The notes under the pieces are model-generated. The model had not been told where the DNA came from. It did no database searches and worked only from the letters and a program-made list of their open reading frames with translations. This document shows, piece by piece, positions 16,713 through 24,465 of a stretch of DNA of 64,000 nt. Position numbers and translations under genes: made by a program. Source of the stretch: Ferrovibrio sp. (lineage in GTDB: Bacteria; Pseudomonadota; Alphaproteobacteria; Ferrovibrionales; Ferrovibrionaceae); contig JAGOQS010000002.1 of assembly GCA_017991315.1 (NCBI GenBank), positions 844,792 through 908,791 of the forward strand, read 5' to 3'. The stretch's first letter is position 1; the number at the start of each line of letters is the position of its first letter.

Positions 16713-17729
16713 TCAATTCGTCGGCCTGGGGGTGAGCAGGCGGGTTTCGCCAATGCGCATCACCCAGGCATCTTCCTCGGCATAGCCGGCGTCCCGGGCC
16801 GCCTGGCGGAAACGCCCCGGCGGCTCAAACGGCGGCTCGTCGGTGAGCATGACAGTGCCCCAATGCATCGCCACGAGCCGCCGCGCGCCGAGATCGCGAC
16901 CCAAAGCCACGCCTTCCTCCGGGTTGGCGTGGTGGCCGGCCATGATGGCACGCGGCTCATAGGCGCCGATCGGCACCAGGGCATGATCGAACGGGCCATG
17001 GCGCTCGCCGATCTCACGGAACAGGGTTTCGTGATAGGCGGTGTCGCCGGTGAAGCAGAGTTTCTGCCCCTCGCCGGCCAGCGCGAAGCCGGCCCAGAGC
17101 GAGCGGTTGGCATCAAACGCCGTGCGCTTCGACCAATGCACCGCCGGCAGTGCCGTGATGGCGAGGCCATCGGCCTCATGGCGGTCATGCCAGTCAAGCT
17201 CGATCACCTGGCCGAAGCCATAGGGCTTGAAGAAAGCGCCTAGCTTCAGCGGCACCACCATGCTGATGCCGGCACGGTTCGGCAGCCGTTTCAGCGTGTC
17301 GGTGCAGAGATGGTCATAATGGTTATGGCTGATCGCCACCACGTCAATCGGCGGCAGAGTCTCCGGCGTCAGGCCCGGCGCTACGAAACGCTTCGGCGAC
17401 ATGCCGCGCACCGGCCCAGCTTCCTCGCCGAGATAGGGATCAAGCAGCACGGTCTTGCCGCCGAGGCGCAGCAGGAAGGCAGCGTGGCCAAGCCACATCA
17501 GCGCCGGCCCCTGCCCTTCCAGTGCGCGCCAGCCGGCCAGGGCCTCGTCGGCGCTCAGGGCATGGCCGGGCGGCAGCACCTGCGGCTTGCGGGCATTGCG
17601 CAGCATACGGCCGATGAAGCGCCAGTAGGTACCGGCATCGGGTGTCATGTGGCGGCTGCCCGGCGGATTGCGGAAGCCGGAGGCGGTGTGGTGCCAGGGT
17701 TTCGCATGATTCGAGGGTTTCGCGCTCAT
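16713..17729 (-). CDS. Metallo-beta-lactamase-fold hydrolase (UlaG/NAPE-PLD-like)
   Basis: 338 residues. It has the motif HNHYDHLC (two-metal site), PAVHWSKR, FTGDTAYHE and MHWGTVML, in the order seen in NAPE-PLD and UlaG-like lactonases. The upstream ATG at 17729 gives a short polar N-terminal tail (MSAKPSNHAKPWHH); a longer frame would overlap the neighbour gene. It may act on an N-acyl phospholipid or lactone, but the substrate is unknown. It begins six bases after the DUF2306 gene's stop, on the same strand. Confidence 0.82.
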   Translation of the reverse strand: MSAKPSNHAKPWHHTASGFRNPPGSRHMTPDAGTYWRFIGRMLRNARKPQVLPPGHALSADEALAGWRALEGQGPALMWLGHAAFLLRLGGKTVLLDPYLGEEAGPVRGMSPKRFVAPGLTPETLPPIDVVAISHNHYDHLCTDTLKRLPNRAGISMVVPLKLGAFFKPYGFGQVIELDWHDRHEADGLAITALPAVHWSKRTAFDANRSLWAGFALAGEGQKLCFTGDTAYHETLFREIGERHGPFDHALVPIGAYEPRAIMAGHHANPEEGVALGRDLGARRLVAMHWGTVMLTDEPPFEPPGRFRQAARDAGYAEEDAWVMRIGETRLLTPRPTN

Positions 17730-17734
17730 GGCTT

Positions 17735-18130
17735 TCAGCCTCCGAACAGCACCCGGCCGAGGATACGGCCCGGCAGCAGAGTGAAGACACCGGCCAGTAT
17801 CAGCCCGCTCCAGTAGGTGAGCAGCATGGCGCGGCGGTGCCAATAGAAATTGCCGCGCCGTGCGGCATAAATGGCGGCAGCCATGCCAACGGGCGTGGTG
17901 ATCGAAAGGATATGAATCGGGCTGAAGCTGCCGGGGAAGATTTCCCGGATGAAAAGCGACGAGCCGCTGGCCGTCAGCATCAGCAGGATGAAGCCCCAGC
18001 CCATCACTTTATGCGGCCCGGTGCCCTTGGGCCGCAACAATACAATCGTGCCGAGAACCAGGGCGCTGAGCGTGCTGGCGACATGGAGCTGGATCGCCGG
18101 GCTGGCGGCCAGAAGGGGGGCTAAAGTCAT
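17735..18130 (-). CDS. DUF2306-like membrane protein
   Basis: 131 residues from the ATG at 18130, MTLAPLLAAS; a TTG two codons earlier is also possible. Four hydrophobic segments include LSALVLGTIVLL and GWGFILLMLTAS. HKVMGWGF and HRRAMLLTYWSG are the family's conserved histidines. Function unknown. It is co-directional with, and six bases upstream of, the MBL-fold gene. Confidence 0.7.
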   Translation of the reverse strand: MTLAPLLAASPAIQLHVASTLSALVLGTIVLLRPKGTGPHKVMGWGFILLMLTASGSSLFIREIFPGSFSPIHILSITTPVGMAAAIYAARRGNFYWHRRAMLLTYWSGLILAGVFTLLPGRILGRVLFGG

Positions 18131-18186
18131 AGGCAAACGCTAGCGGCGGGCCTTAAAATCGCCTACGCCTTTCCTATCTAAAGCCT

Positions 18187-18200
18187 GTGACCACGGTCAC
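18187..18200. promoter_or_regulatory. Palindrome upstream of chvI
   Basis: GTGACC-AC-GGTCAC is a perfect 6+2+6 inverted repeat in the 102-base gap between the divergent DUF2306 and chvI genes. It ends 32 bases before the chvI TTG start. It could be an operator of either gene; there is no direct evidence for the protein that would bind it. Confidence 0.4.
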
Positions 18201-18232
18201 GCGGCAATCATGCTGTTGAGGGAGCCTGGATT

Positions 18233-19009
18233 TTGAGCGCCACCATTGCCCTGGTCGACGACGACCGCAACATCCTCACCTCCGTGTCCATCGCGCTGGA
18301 AGCCGAAGGCTACAAGGTGCGCACCTACAATGATGGCGCCGAGGCCCTGCGCAACATCACGCAGCAGACCTTTGACCTGGTGGTGCTCGACATCAAGATG
18401 CCGCGTCTTGATGGCATGGAAACGCTGAGCCGGCTGCGCCGCGTCAGCCAGGTGCCGGTGATCTTCCTCACCTCCAAGGACGAGGAGATCGACGAGGTGC
18501 TGGGCCTCAAGATGGGCGCCGACGACTATATCAAGAAGCCGTTCAGCCAGCGCCTGCTGATCGAACGCATCAAGGCGGTGCTGCGCCGCGCCGAGGCCAA
18601 CAAGCCGGGCGCGGAAGAGACCGCAGCCGAGAAGATGATCCATCGCGGCCCGCTGACGCTGGACCCCTCGCGCCACAAATGCACCTGGAAGGGCGAGGAT
18701 GTGGTGCTCACCGTCACCGAGTTCCTGCTGCTGCAGGCGCTGGCGCAACGCCCCGGCCATGTGAAGAACCGCGATCAACTGATGGACGCGGCCTATGACG
18801 ACAACGTCTATGTCGATGACCGCACCATCGACAGCCACATCAAGCGCCTGCGCAAGAAGTTCAAGATGGCGGATGACGATTTCGATGCCATCGAGACGCT
18901 GTATGGCGTCGGTTACCGCTTCAAGGAAAGCGCCGTCGCCGACTCTGGCAGCACCGACTCAGGCAGCACCGGCTCAGCCGCCGCTGACAGCCCGGCCAAG
19001 GAAGACTGA
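18233..19009 (+). CDS. chvI: Response regulator ChvI
   Basis: 258 residues. Receiver domain (acidic pocket DDD 9-11, phosphoacceptor Asp53 in LVVLDIKMP, conserved Lys in DDYIKKPF) joined to an OmpR/PhoB winged helix ending YGVGYRFKE. The C-terminus has an unusual Ser/Gly/Thr tail ([11 protein letters not shown]). It is the partner of ChvG for acid and envelope-stress gene control in alphaproteobacteria. The start is TTG at 18233, with GAGGGAG eight bases upstream; no ATG is in frame closer. Confidence 0.93.
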   Translation: MSATIALVDDDRNILTSVSIALEAEGYKVRTYNDGAEALRNITQQTFDLVVLDIKMPRLDGMETLSRLRRVSQVPVIFLTSKDEEIDEVLGLKMGADDYIKKPFSQRLLIERIKAVLRRAEANKPGAEETAAEKMIHRGPLTLDPSRHKCTWKGEDVVLTVTEFLLLQALAQRPGHVKNRDQLMDAAYDDNVYVDDRTIDSHIKRLRKKFKMADDDFDAIETLYGVGYRFKESAVADSGSTDSGSTGSAAADSPAKED

Positions 19010-19023
19010 GGCCGGGACAGCGC

Positions 19024-20619
19024 ATGGCCCAGGTCAGGACCAAGCGCCGCTGGATGTCGCCGCTGACGCGGCGCATCCTGCTGATCAATCTGGCGGCACC
19101 GATCCTGCTTGCCGCCGCCTTCCTGTATCTCGACCAGTTCCGCCTCGGCCTGATCGACACGCGGCTGAATGCCCTGCAATTCGAGGGCAACCTGATCGCC
19201 GGCGCGCTCGGCGAATCCGCCATCAGCCCCTATGAACTGGCGCCCGGCCTCGATCCGGACCTCTCGCGGCAACTGATGCGCCGCCTATCGGCGCAATCCT
19301 CTGCCCGTGCGCGGCTGTTCGATGGCGAGGGCGAGCTGATCGCTGATAGCCGCCTGCTGCTGGCCGCCGGGCGCGGCGTGGTGACACGGCAATTGCCGCC
19401 GCCGAATGTCGAACAGCCCTGGGATCAGGCGCTGATCAAGCTCTACGACAAGCTCAACGCGCTGTTCATGACCACGCTGGACCTGCCGCGCTATGCCGAA
19501 CTGCCCTTCTCGCATGCCAACGATTATGTGGAAGTGATCCGCGCCCTGGATGGCGAAGTGGCGAACGAGATCCGCGATATCGGCGATGGCCGCCTGCTGC
19601 TTTCGGTAGCGGTGCCGGTGCAGGGCCTGCGCAAGGTGGTGGGTGCGCTGATGCTGACCATCGACAGCGCTGAAATCGACGCCCGGGTGCGCGAGGAACG
19701 TCTGACAGTGATGAAACTGTTCGCGCTGATCCTCGGCTTCACCGTGCTGGCCTCGCTCTACCTCGCCGCCGCCATCGTGCGGCCGGTGCATCGCCTGGCC
19801 GAGGCCGCCGACCGCATCCGCGCCGCCAAGGGCCGTATCGCGCATCTGCATATCCCGGATTTTTCCTCGCGCCGCGACGAGATCGGCGACCTTTCGGTGG
19901 CGTTCGGCGCCATGACCCAGGCCCTGGCGCAGCGCCTGGATGCCATCGAGCATTTCGCCGCCGACGTGGCGCATGAAGTGAAGAATCCGCTCACCTCCCT
20001 GCGCAGTGCCATGGAAACCTTCGCCCGCATCGAGAATCCGGAGGCCCGCGCCCGGCTGCTGGCGGTGATGCAGGACGATGTGCGGCGCATGGATCGCCTG
20101 ATTAGCGATATTTCGGAAGCCTCGCGGCTGGATGCGGAACTCGGCCGCGCCGTCTCCGCCCCGGTGGATATCAATGCCCTGCTGACCAGCGTGGTGGGGC
20201 AGTATCAGGACCAGGCGGAACCCGACCAGGCCAAGCTGAATTATCGCCGCGAAGGCAACGGGCCGTTCCTGGCGCCGGGCTTCGAGAGCCGCTTGGGCCA
20301 GGTGGTGCGGAACCTGATCGACAATGCATTGTCCTTCGCGCCGGCCGGCAGCAGCATCGACGTGGTGCTGCGGCGTGAACAGGGCCAAGTGGTGTTCACG
20401 ATCAGTGATGAAGGCCCCGGCATTCCACCGGAAAATCTGGAATCGATCTTCGAACGCTTCTACAGCGAGCGGCCGAGCAGCGAAGCCTTCGGCCTGCATT
20501 CCGGCCTCGGCCTTTCCATCTCGCGCCAGATCGTGCAATCGCTGGGCGGCGAGATCACGGCGGAGAACCGCAGCGACCGCGCCTCGGGCGCCCGCTTCAC
20601 CGTCCGGCTGCCGGTATAA
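19024..20619 (+). CDS. chvG: Sensor histidine kinase ChvG
   Basis: 531 residues. Two membrane helices (about 16-38 and 236-258) flank a roughly 200-residue periplasmic sensor. HAMP follows, then the phosphoacceptor His317 in DVAHEVKNPLTSLRS and the ATP-binding NLIDNALSF, DEGPGIP and GLGLSISRQIV boxes. It phosphorylates ChvI, encoded 14 bases upstream. Downstream HprK, RapZ and PTS genes follow the usual alphaproteobacterial order. Confidence 0.93.
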   Translation: MAQVRTKRRWMSPLTRRILLINLAAPILLAAAFLYLDQFRLGLIDTRLNALQFEGNLIAGALGESAISPYELAPGLDPDLSRQLMRRLSAQSSARARLFDGEGELIADSRLLLAAGRGVVTRQLPPPNVEQPWDQALIKLYDKLNALFMTTLDLPRYAELPFSHANDYVEVIRALDGEVANEIRDIGDGRLLLSVAVPVQGLRKVVGALMLTIDSAEIDARVREERLTVMKLFALILGFTVLASLYLAAAIVRPVHRLAEAADRIRAAKGRIAHLHIPDFSSRRDEIGDLSVAFGAMTQALAQRLDAIEHFAADVAHEVKNPLTSLRSAMETFARIENPEARARLLAVMQDDVRRMDRLISDISEASRLDAELGRAVSAPVDINALLTSVVGQYQDQAEPDQAKLNYRREGNGPFLAPGFESRLGQVVRNLIDNALSFAPAGSSIDVVLRREQGQVVFTISDEGPGIPPENLESIFERFYSERPSSEAFGLHSGLGLSISRQIVQSLGGEITAENRSDRASGARFTVRLPV

Positions 20620-20705
20620 GCGCAGCATTGTCAAGCGGATAAGCGGCTTTATGCACGATGACGGCGTATTGACATGTGCGCTGCACAACGGCAGGCTCGC
20701 CCGCC

Positions 20706-21161
20706 ATGCATATACTGTATGCAAGTTGCGTCGCCCTTGATGGCGGTGCCGTGCTGCTGCGCGGCCCTTCCGGCGCTGGCAAATCCGATCTCGCCCTGCG
20801 CCTCATCGCGCTGGGCGGACGCCTGGTATCCGACGACCGCACCCTGCTCGAACGCGAGGGCGACCGCCTGGTCGCCCGTGCGCCGGAACGCATCCGTGGC
20901 CTCCTGGAAATCCGTGGCCTTGGCCCGGTGCCGGTGCTGCCGGCGCCGCCGACGCCCGCCGCCCTGATCCTCGACCTGGTGCCCTTGGCCGAGCTGCCAC
21001 GCCTGCCGGAACCGAAGTTTGAAAACTTCTCGGGCCTGGACCTGCCGGTGCTGCCGGCTGAGGCGTTTTCGGCCAGCGCGGCTCTCAAGGTGCGCTACGC
21101 ACTCGGCCGTGCCATGGCGGGCCAGGTCTTCACCCCGGCCGAAGCGACGGGAATGGCGTGA
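20706..21161 (+). CDS. hprK: HPr kinase/phosphorylase, short alphaproteobacterial form
   Basis: 151 residues, far shorter than the Gram-positive enzyme because the N-terminal domain is absent. Walker A GPSGAGKS is at residues 20-27, followed by RLVSDDRT and IRGLLEIRGLG, the HprK signature. It should phosphorylate and dephosphorylate Ser50 of HPr, encoded two genes downstream of rapZ. The start MHILYASCVALDGG at 20706 fits the family. Its TGA overlaps the rapZ ATG. Confidence 0.9.
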   Translation: MHILYASCVALDGGAVLLRGPSGAGKSDLALRLIALGGRLVSDDRTLLEREGDRLVARAPERIRGLLEIRGLGPVPVLPAPPTPAALILDLVPLAELPRLPEPKFENFSGLDLPVLPAEAFSASAALKVRYALGRAMAGQVFTPAEATGMA

Positions 21162-22102
21162 TGAACCAGCCGGCCCCAGAGCACATCCGCCCAGGGCACA
21201 CTCGCCCAGAACGCATCCGAGTGGTGGTGGTGACCGGTCTTTCCGGTGCCGGCAAGACCGGTGCGCTGAAAGTGCTGGAAGACCTTGGCTACGAGGCCGT
21301 CGACAATCTGCCGCTGTCGCTGCTGCGCCGCCTGCTCGTCAGCGACGGCGCCCAGGGCGACATGCCGCCGCGCGGCGCCATCGCCGCCGGCATCGACAGC
21401 CGCACGCGCGATTTCAATGCCGCCGCGCTGGTGCAGTTGATCCGCGAATTGAAGGCACGGCCCGAACTGGACGTGCAACTGGTCTATTTTGACTGCGAGG
21501 ATGAAGTGCTATTCAAGCGCTTCACCGCCACGCGGCGACGCCACCCGCTCGCCGACGACCGCAGCGTTTCCGACGGTATCGCCGCCGAGCGCGCCATGAT
21601 GCAGCCACTGCGCAGCGTTGCGGACCATGTGTTCGATACCTCGGCGCTGGCCTCGCCCGACATGCGCCGCCTGCTGGTGGCCTATTTCAGCCTCGCCAGC
21701 ACGCCCACTTTAAGTATCTCGGTGACGTCGTTTTCCTATCGCCTCGGTCTGCCGCGCGAAGCCGATCTGGTTTTCGACGCCCGTTTTCTGCGCAATCCGC
21801 ATTATGACGAAATCTTGCGCCCGCGCAGCGGTGACGATCCGGAAGTGGGCGCCTATATTGCTGCGGATCCCGATTGCGAGCCGTTCATGGCGCGCGTGAC
21901 GGATCTGCTGGAAAGCCTGCTGCCGCGTTTCGACGCGGAAGGCAAACGCTTCCTGACAATAGCCATGGGTTGTACTGGCGGTCGTCACCGCTCGGTATAC
22001 TTGGCTGAAGATTTGGCCCAGCGCTTGCGCTCGGCCGGCTATCCGGTCAGTCTGCGCCACCGCGACCGTGACCTGACAGGCCAAGACGGCATCACGCACT
22101 AA
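21161..22102 (+). CDS. rapZ: RNase adapter protein RapZ
   Basis: 313 residues. Walker A GLSGAGKT at 26-33, Walker-B-like YFDCEDEVLFKRF, and the C-terminal GCTGGRHRSV segment typical of the RNA-binding and metabolite-sensing domain. In enterobacteria it directs RNase E to the small RNA GlmZ and senses glucosamine-6-phosphate. In alphaproteobacteria the partner RNA is not established. The start is the ATG overlapping the hprK stop (a GTG one codon earlier is possible). Confidence 0.92.
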   Translation: MNQPAPEHIRPGHTRPERIRVVVVTGLSGAGKTGALKVLEDLGYEAVDNLPLSLLRRLLVSDGAQGDMPPRGAIAAGIDSRTRDFNAAALVQLIRELKARPELDVQLVYFDCEDEVLFKRFTATRRRHPLADDRSVSDGIAAERAMMQPLRSVADHVFDTSALASPDMRRLLVAYFSLASTPTLSISVTSFSYRLGLPREADLVFDARFLRNPHYDEILRPRSGDDPEVGAYIAADPDCEPFMARVTDLLESLLPRFDAEGKRFLTIAMGCTGGRHRSVYLAEDLAQRLRSAGYPVSLRHRDRDLTGQDGITH

Positions 22103-22114
22103 GAGACGATAGGC

Positions 22115-22522
22115 ATGATCGGCATCGTTGTTGTCACCCATGGACGCCTGGCGGAGGAATTCATCCTCGCCACTGAGCATGTGCATGGCCCGCAGCGCAA
22201 TATGCGCGCCGTCTGCATCGGCCCCGATGACGACATGGAGCAGCGGCGCAAGGATATCCTCGCTGCCGTCGCCGCCGTGGATGACGGCAAGGGCGTGATC
22301 GTGCTGACCGACATGTTCGGCGGCACGCCGTCCAATCTCGCCATCTCGATCATGAACCAGGCCAATGTCGAGGTGATCGCCGGCGTCAACCTGCCGATGC
22401 TGATCCGGCTGGCTCAGGTGCGCAGCAAATGCGACCTCGCAGCGGCCGTCACCGCGACGCAGGAAGCCGGGCGCAAGTATATCAACGTCGCCTCCAAGCT
22501 GCTGGCTGGAGACGGTCCGTAA
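22115..22522 (+). CDS. PTS EIIA component of the mannose family
   Basis: 135 residues. IVVVTHGRLAEEF carries the phosphorylated His9, and LTDMFGGTPSNLA is the conserved family segment. It accepts phosphate from HPr. No EIIB, EIIC or EIID gene is nearby, so it probably has a regulatory role, as in the alphaproteobacterial PTS-Ntr-linked branch. It ends in TAATG, sharing bases with the HPr start. Confidence 0.92.
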   Translation: MIGIVVVTHGRLAEEFILATEHVHGPQRNMRAVCIGPDDDMEQRRKDILAAVAAVDDGKGVIVLTDMFGGTPSNLAISIMNQANVEVIAGVNLPMLIRLAQVRSKCDLAAAVTATQEAGRKYINVASKLLAGDGP

Positions 22523-22803
22523 TGTCGGATTCCGTCGTTCGTTCCGTCACTATTGTGAATCAGCGCGGCCTGCATGCCCGAGCGGCGGCGAAGTTCGTGC
22601 AGGTGGTGGCGAAATACCCGCAGGCGCGCATCCAGGTGTCCAAGGACGGCCAGACCGTGAATGGCGAGTCCATCATGGGCCTGATGATGCTGGCCGGCAC
22701 CCAAGGCTCCAGCATCGAGATCAGCGCCAACGGCGCCGAAGCCATCCCGGCCATGTCCGCCCTGGTCGAGCTGGTCGAGAACAAGTTCGGCGAAGCGGAA
22801 TAA
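22522..22803 (+). CDS. ptsH: HPr phosphocarrier protein
   Basis: 93 residues. Phosphoacceptor His18 in NQRGLHARAAAKF and regulatory Ser50 in GESIMGLMML, the likely target of HprK. It passes phosphate from EI to EIIA. Enzyme I (ptsP) is not in this window. The ATG at 22522 overlaps the EIIA stop. It is the last gene of the chvI-to-ptsH run. Confidence 0.93.
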   Translation: MSDSVVRSVTIVNQRGLHARAAAKFVQVVAKYPQARIQVSKDGQTVNGESIMGLMMLAGTQGSSIEISANGAEAIPAMSALVELVENKFGEAE

Positions 22804-22828
22804 CCCCCACTTCCTGTTGCATGCGTCA

Positions 22829-22893
22829 CCCCCGGGCCTGACCCCGGGGCCTTTTGCCACGCGCCAACGTGATGCGCGGGCCAGGCCCGGGGG
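22829..22893. repeat. Double palindromic intergenic repeat, copy 2
   Basis: The first hairpin CCCCCGGG-cctga-CCCCGGGG (22829-22849) is followed by CTTTT, so it could also end ptsH transcription. The second half (22876-22893, CGCGGGCCAGGCCCGG) is less regular. Same family as copies at 16635, 37321 and 39327. Confidence 0.7.
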
Positions 22894-22921
22894 TAACGGA
22901 TCAGGGAAGTCATTATATTCC

Positions 22922-22943
22922 TATATAAAGATTTCCTTATATA
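22922..22943. promoter_or_regulatory. AT-rich palindromic operator upstream of ahcY
   Basis: TATATAAAGATTTCCTTATA plus TA (22 bases) is a near-perfect inverted repeat in an otherwise GC-rich stretch, 73 bases before ahcY. Operators of SahR/ArsR-type regulators of methionine-cycle genes in Proteobacteria have an AT-rich palindrome of this kind, so control by S-adenosylhomocysteine is inferred. The regulator gene is not in the window. Confidence 0.6.
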
Positions 22944-23016
22944 GTTCTGGACAGACCCCGGCCTGCCTGCTACAAACCCGGCCAACCGAAGCCGGTAAAA
23001 CGCGGAGCATGCGACG

Positions 23017-24408
23017 ATGACCGATTATGTTGTGAAGGATATGGGCCTGGCCGATTGGGGCCGGAAGGAACTCGACATGGCCGAGACCGAAATGCCCGGT
23101 CTGATGGCCACCCGCGAGGAATACGGCCCGAAGCAGCCACTGAAGGGCGCCCGCATCGCCGGCTCGCTGCACATGACGATCCAGACTGGCGTGCTGATCG
23201 AGACGCTGAAGGCGCTGGGCGCCGATGTGCGCTGGGCCTCGTGCAACATCTACTCGACCCAGGACCATGCCGCCGCCGCCATTGCCGCCGCCGGCACCCC
23301 GGTCTTCGCCATCAAGGGCGAAACCCTGGAGGAATACTGGGACTACACCCACCGCATCTTCGAGTGGGCCGATGGCGGCACGCCGAACATGATCCTGGAC
23401 GATGGCGGCGACGCCACCCTGCTGATCCATCTCGGCATGCAGGCGGAGAAGGACGCTTCCGTCATCTCCAAGCCGACCAATGAGGAAGAGACCGTCCTCT
23501 ATGCCGCGATCGCCAAGAAGCTGAAGACCTCGCCGGGCTGGTATTCCAGGATGGGCGCCGCGATCAAGGGCGTGACCGAGGAAACCACCACCGGCGTGCA
23601 TCGCCTCTACATCATGGCCAAGGAAGGCCGCCTGCTGTTCCCGGCGATCAACGTCAACGACAGCGTCACCAAGTCGAAGTTCGACAACCTCTATGGTTGC
23701 CGCGAGAGCCTGGTGGACGGCATCCGTCGCGGCACCGACGTGATGATGGCCGGCAAGGTAGCCGTAATCGCCGGCTACGGCGATGTCGGCAAGGGTTCCG
23801 CCGCTTCGCTGCGCAATGCCGGCTGCCGCGTGATGGTGACTGAAATCGACCCGATCTGCGCGCTGCAGGCGGCGATGGAAGGCTATCAGGTGGTGACCAT
23901 GGAAGAAGCCGCCCCGCTGGGCGACATCTTCTGCACGGCGACTGGCAATGTTGACGTTATCACCGTCGACCATATGCGCGCCATGAAGCATCGCGCCATC
24001 GTTTGCAACATCGGCCACTTCGACTCCGAGATTCAGATCGGCGGTCTGCGGAACTTCAAGTGGCATAACATCAAGCCGCAGGTCGACGAGGTCGAGTTCC
24101 CGGACAAGAAGCGCATCATCGTGCTGTCGGAAGGCCGCCTGGTGAACCTGGGCAATGCCACCGGCCATCCGAGCTTCGTGATGAGCGCCTCCTTCACCAA
24201 CCAGGTGCTGGCGCAGATCGAATTGTGGACCAATCCGGGCAAGTACCAGAAGCAGGTTTACACGCTGCCGAAGCATCTCGACGAGAAGGTGGCCTCGCTG
24301 CATCTCGCCAAGGTGGGCGCCAATCTCACCAAGCTGACCGACGCCCAGGCGAAGTATCTCGGCGTTGGCCAGACCGGTCCGTTCAAGCCGGATCATTACC
24401 GCTACTAA
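23017..24408 (+). CDS. ahcY: Adenosylhomocysteinase
   Basis: 463 residues, the usual length. It hydrolyses S-adenosylhomocysteine to adenosine and homocysteine using bound NAD, keeping the methyl cycle running. Visible are [14 protein letters not shown], the NAD-binding [12 protein letters not shown] and the C-terminal KPDHYRY with the essential Lys and Tyr. The ATG is preceded by GGAG at 23004. An AT-rich palindrome lies upstream. Confidence 0.97.
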   Translation: MTDYVVKDMGLADWGRKELDMAETEMPGLMATREEYGPKQPLKGARIAGSLHMTIQTGVLIETLKALGADVRWASCNIYSTQDHAAAAIAAAGTPVFAIKGETLEEYWDYTHRIFEWADGGTPNMILDDGGDATLLIHLGMQAEKDASVISKPTNEEETVLYAAIAKKLKTSPGWYSRMGAAIKGVTEETTTGVHRLYIMAKEGRLLFPAINVNDSVTKSKFDNLYGCRESLVDGIRRGTDVMMAGKVAVIAGYGDVGKGSAASLRNAGCRVMVTEIDPICALQAAMEGYQVVTMEEAAPLGDIFCTATGNVDVITVDHMRAMKHRAIVCNIGHFDSEIQIGGLRNFKWHNIKPQVDEVEFPDKKRIIVLSEGRLVNLGNATGHPSFVMSASFTNQVLAQIELWTNPGKYQKQVYTLPKHLDEKVASLHLAKVGANLTKLTDAQAKYLGVGQTGPFKPDHYRY

Positions 24409-24418
24409 GCTTGCCACA

Positions 24419-24459
24419 CCCCCGGCACCGGCCCATAGTTGGGGCCGGTTCACCGGGGG
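24419..24459 (+). promoter_or_regulatory. Stable hairpin masking the DivL-like gene's ribosome site
   Basis: CCCCCGG (24419-24425) pairs with CCGGGGG (24453-24459), and ACCGGCCC (24427-24434) pairs with GGGCCGGT (24442-24449) around a 7-base loop. The 3' arm contains GGGGGA, the likely ribosome-binding site for the TTG at 24466. No U-run follows, so a simple terminator of ahcY is less likely than a translation- or readthrough-control structure. Confidence 0.65.
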
Positions 24460-24465
24460 ATTCGC

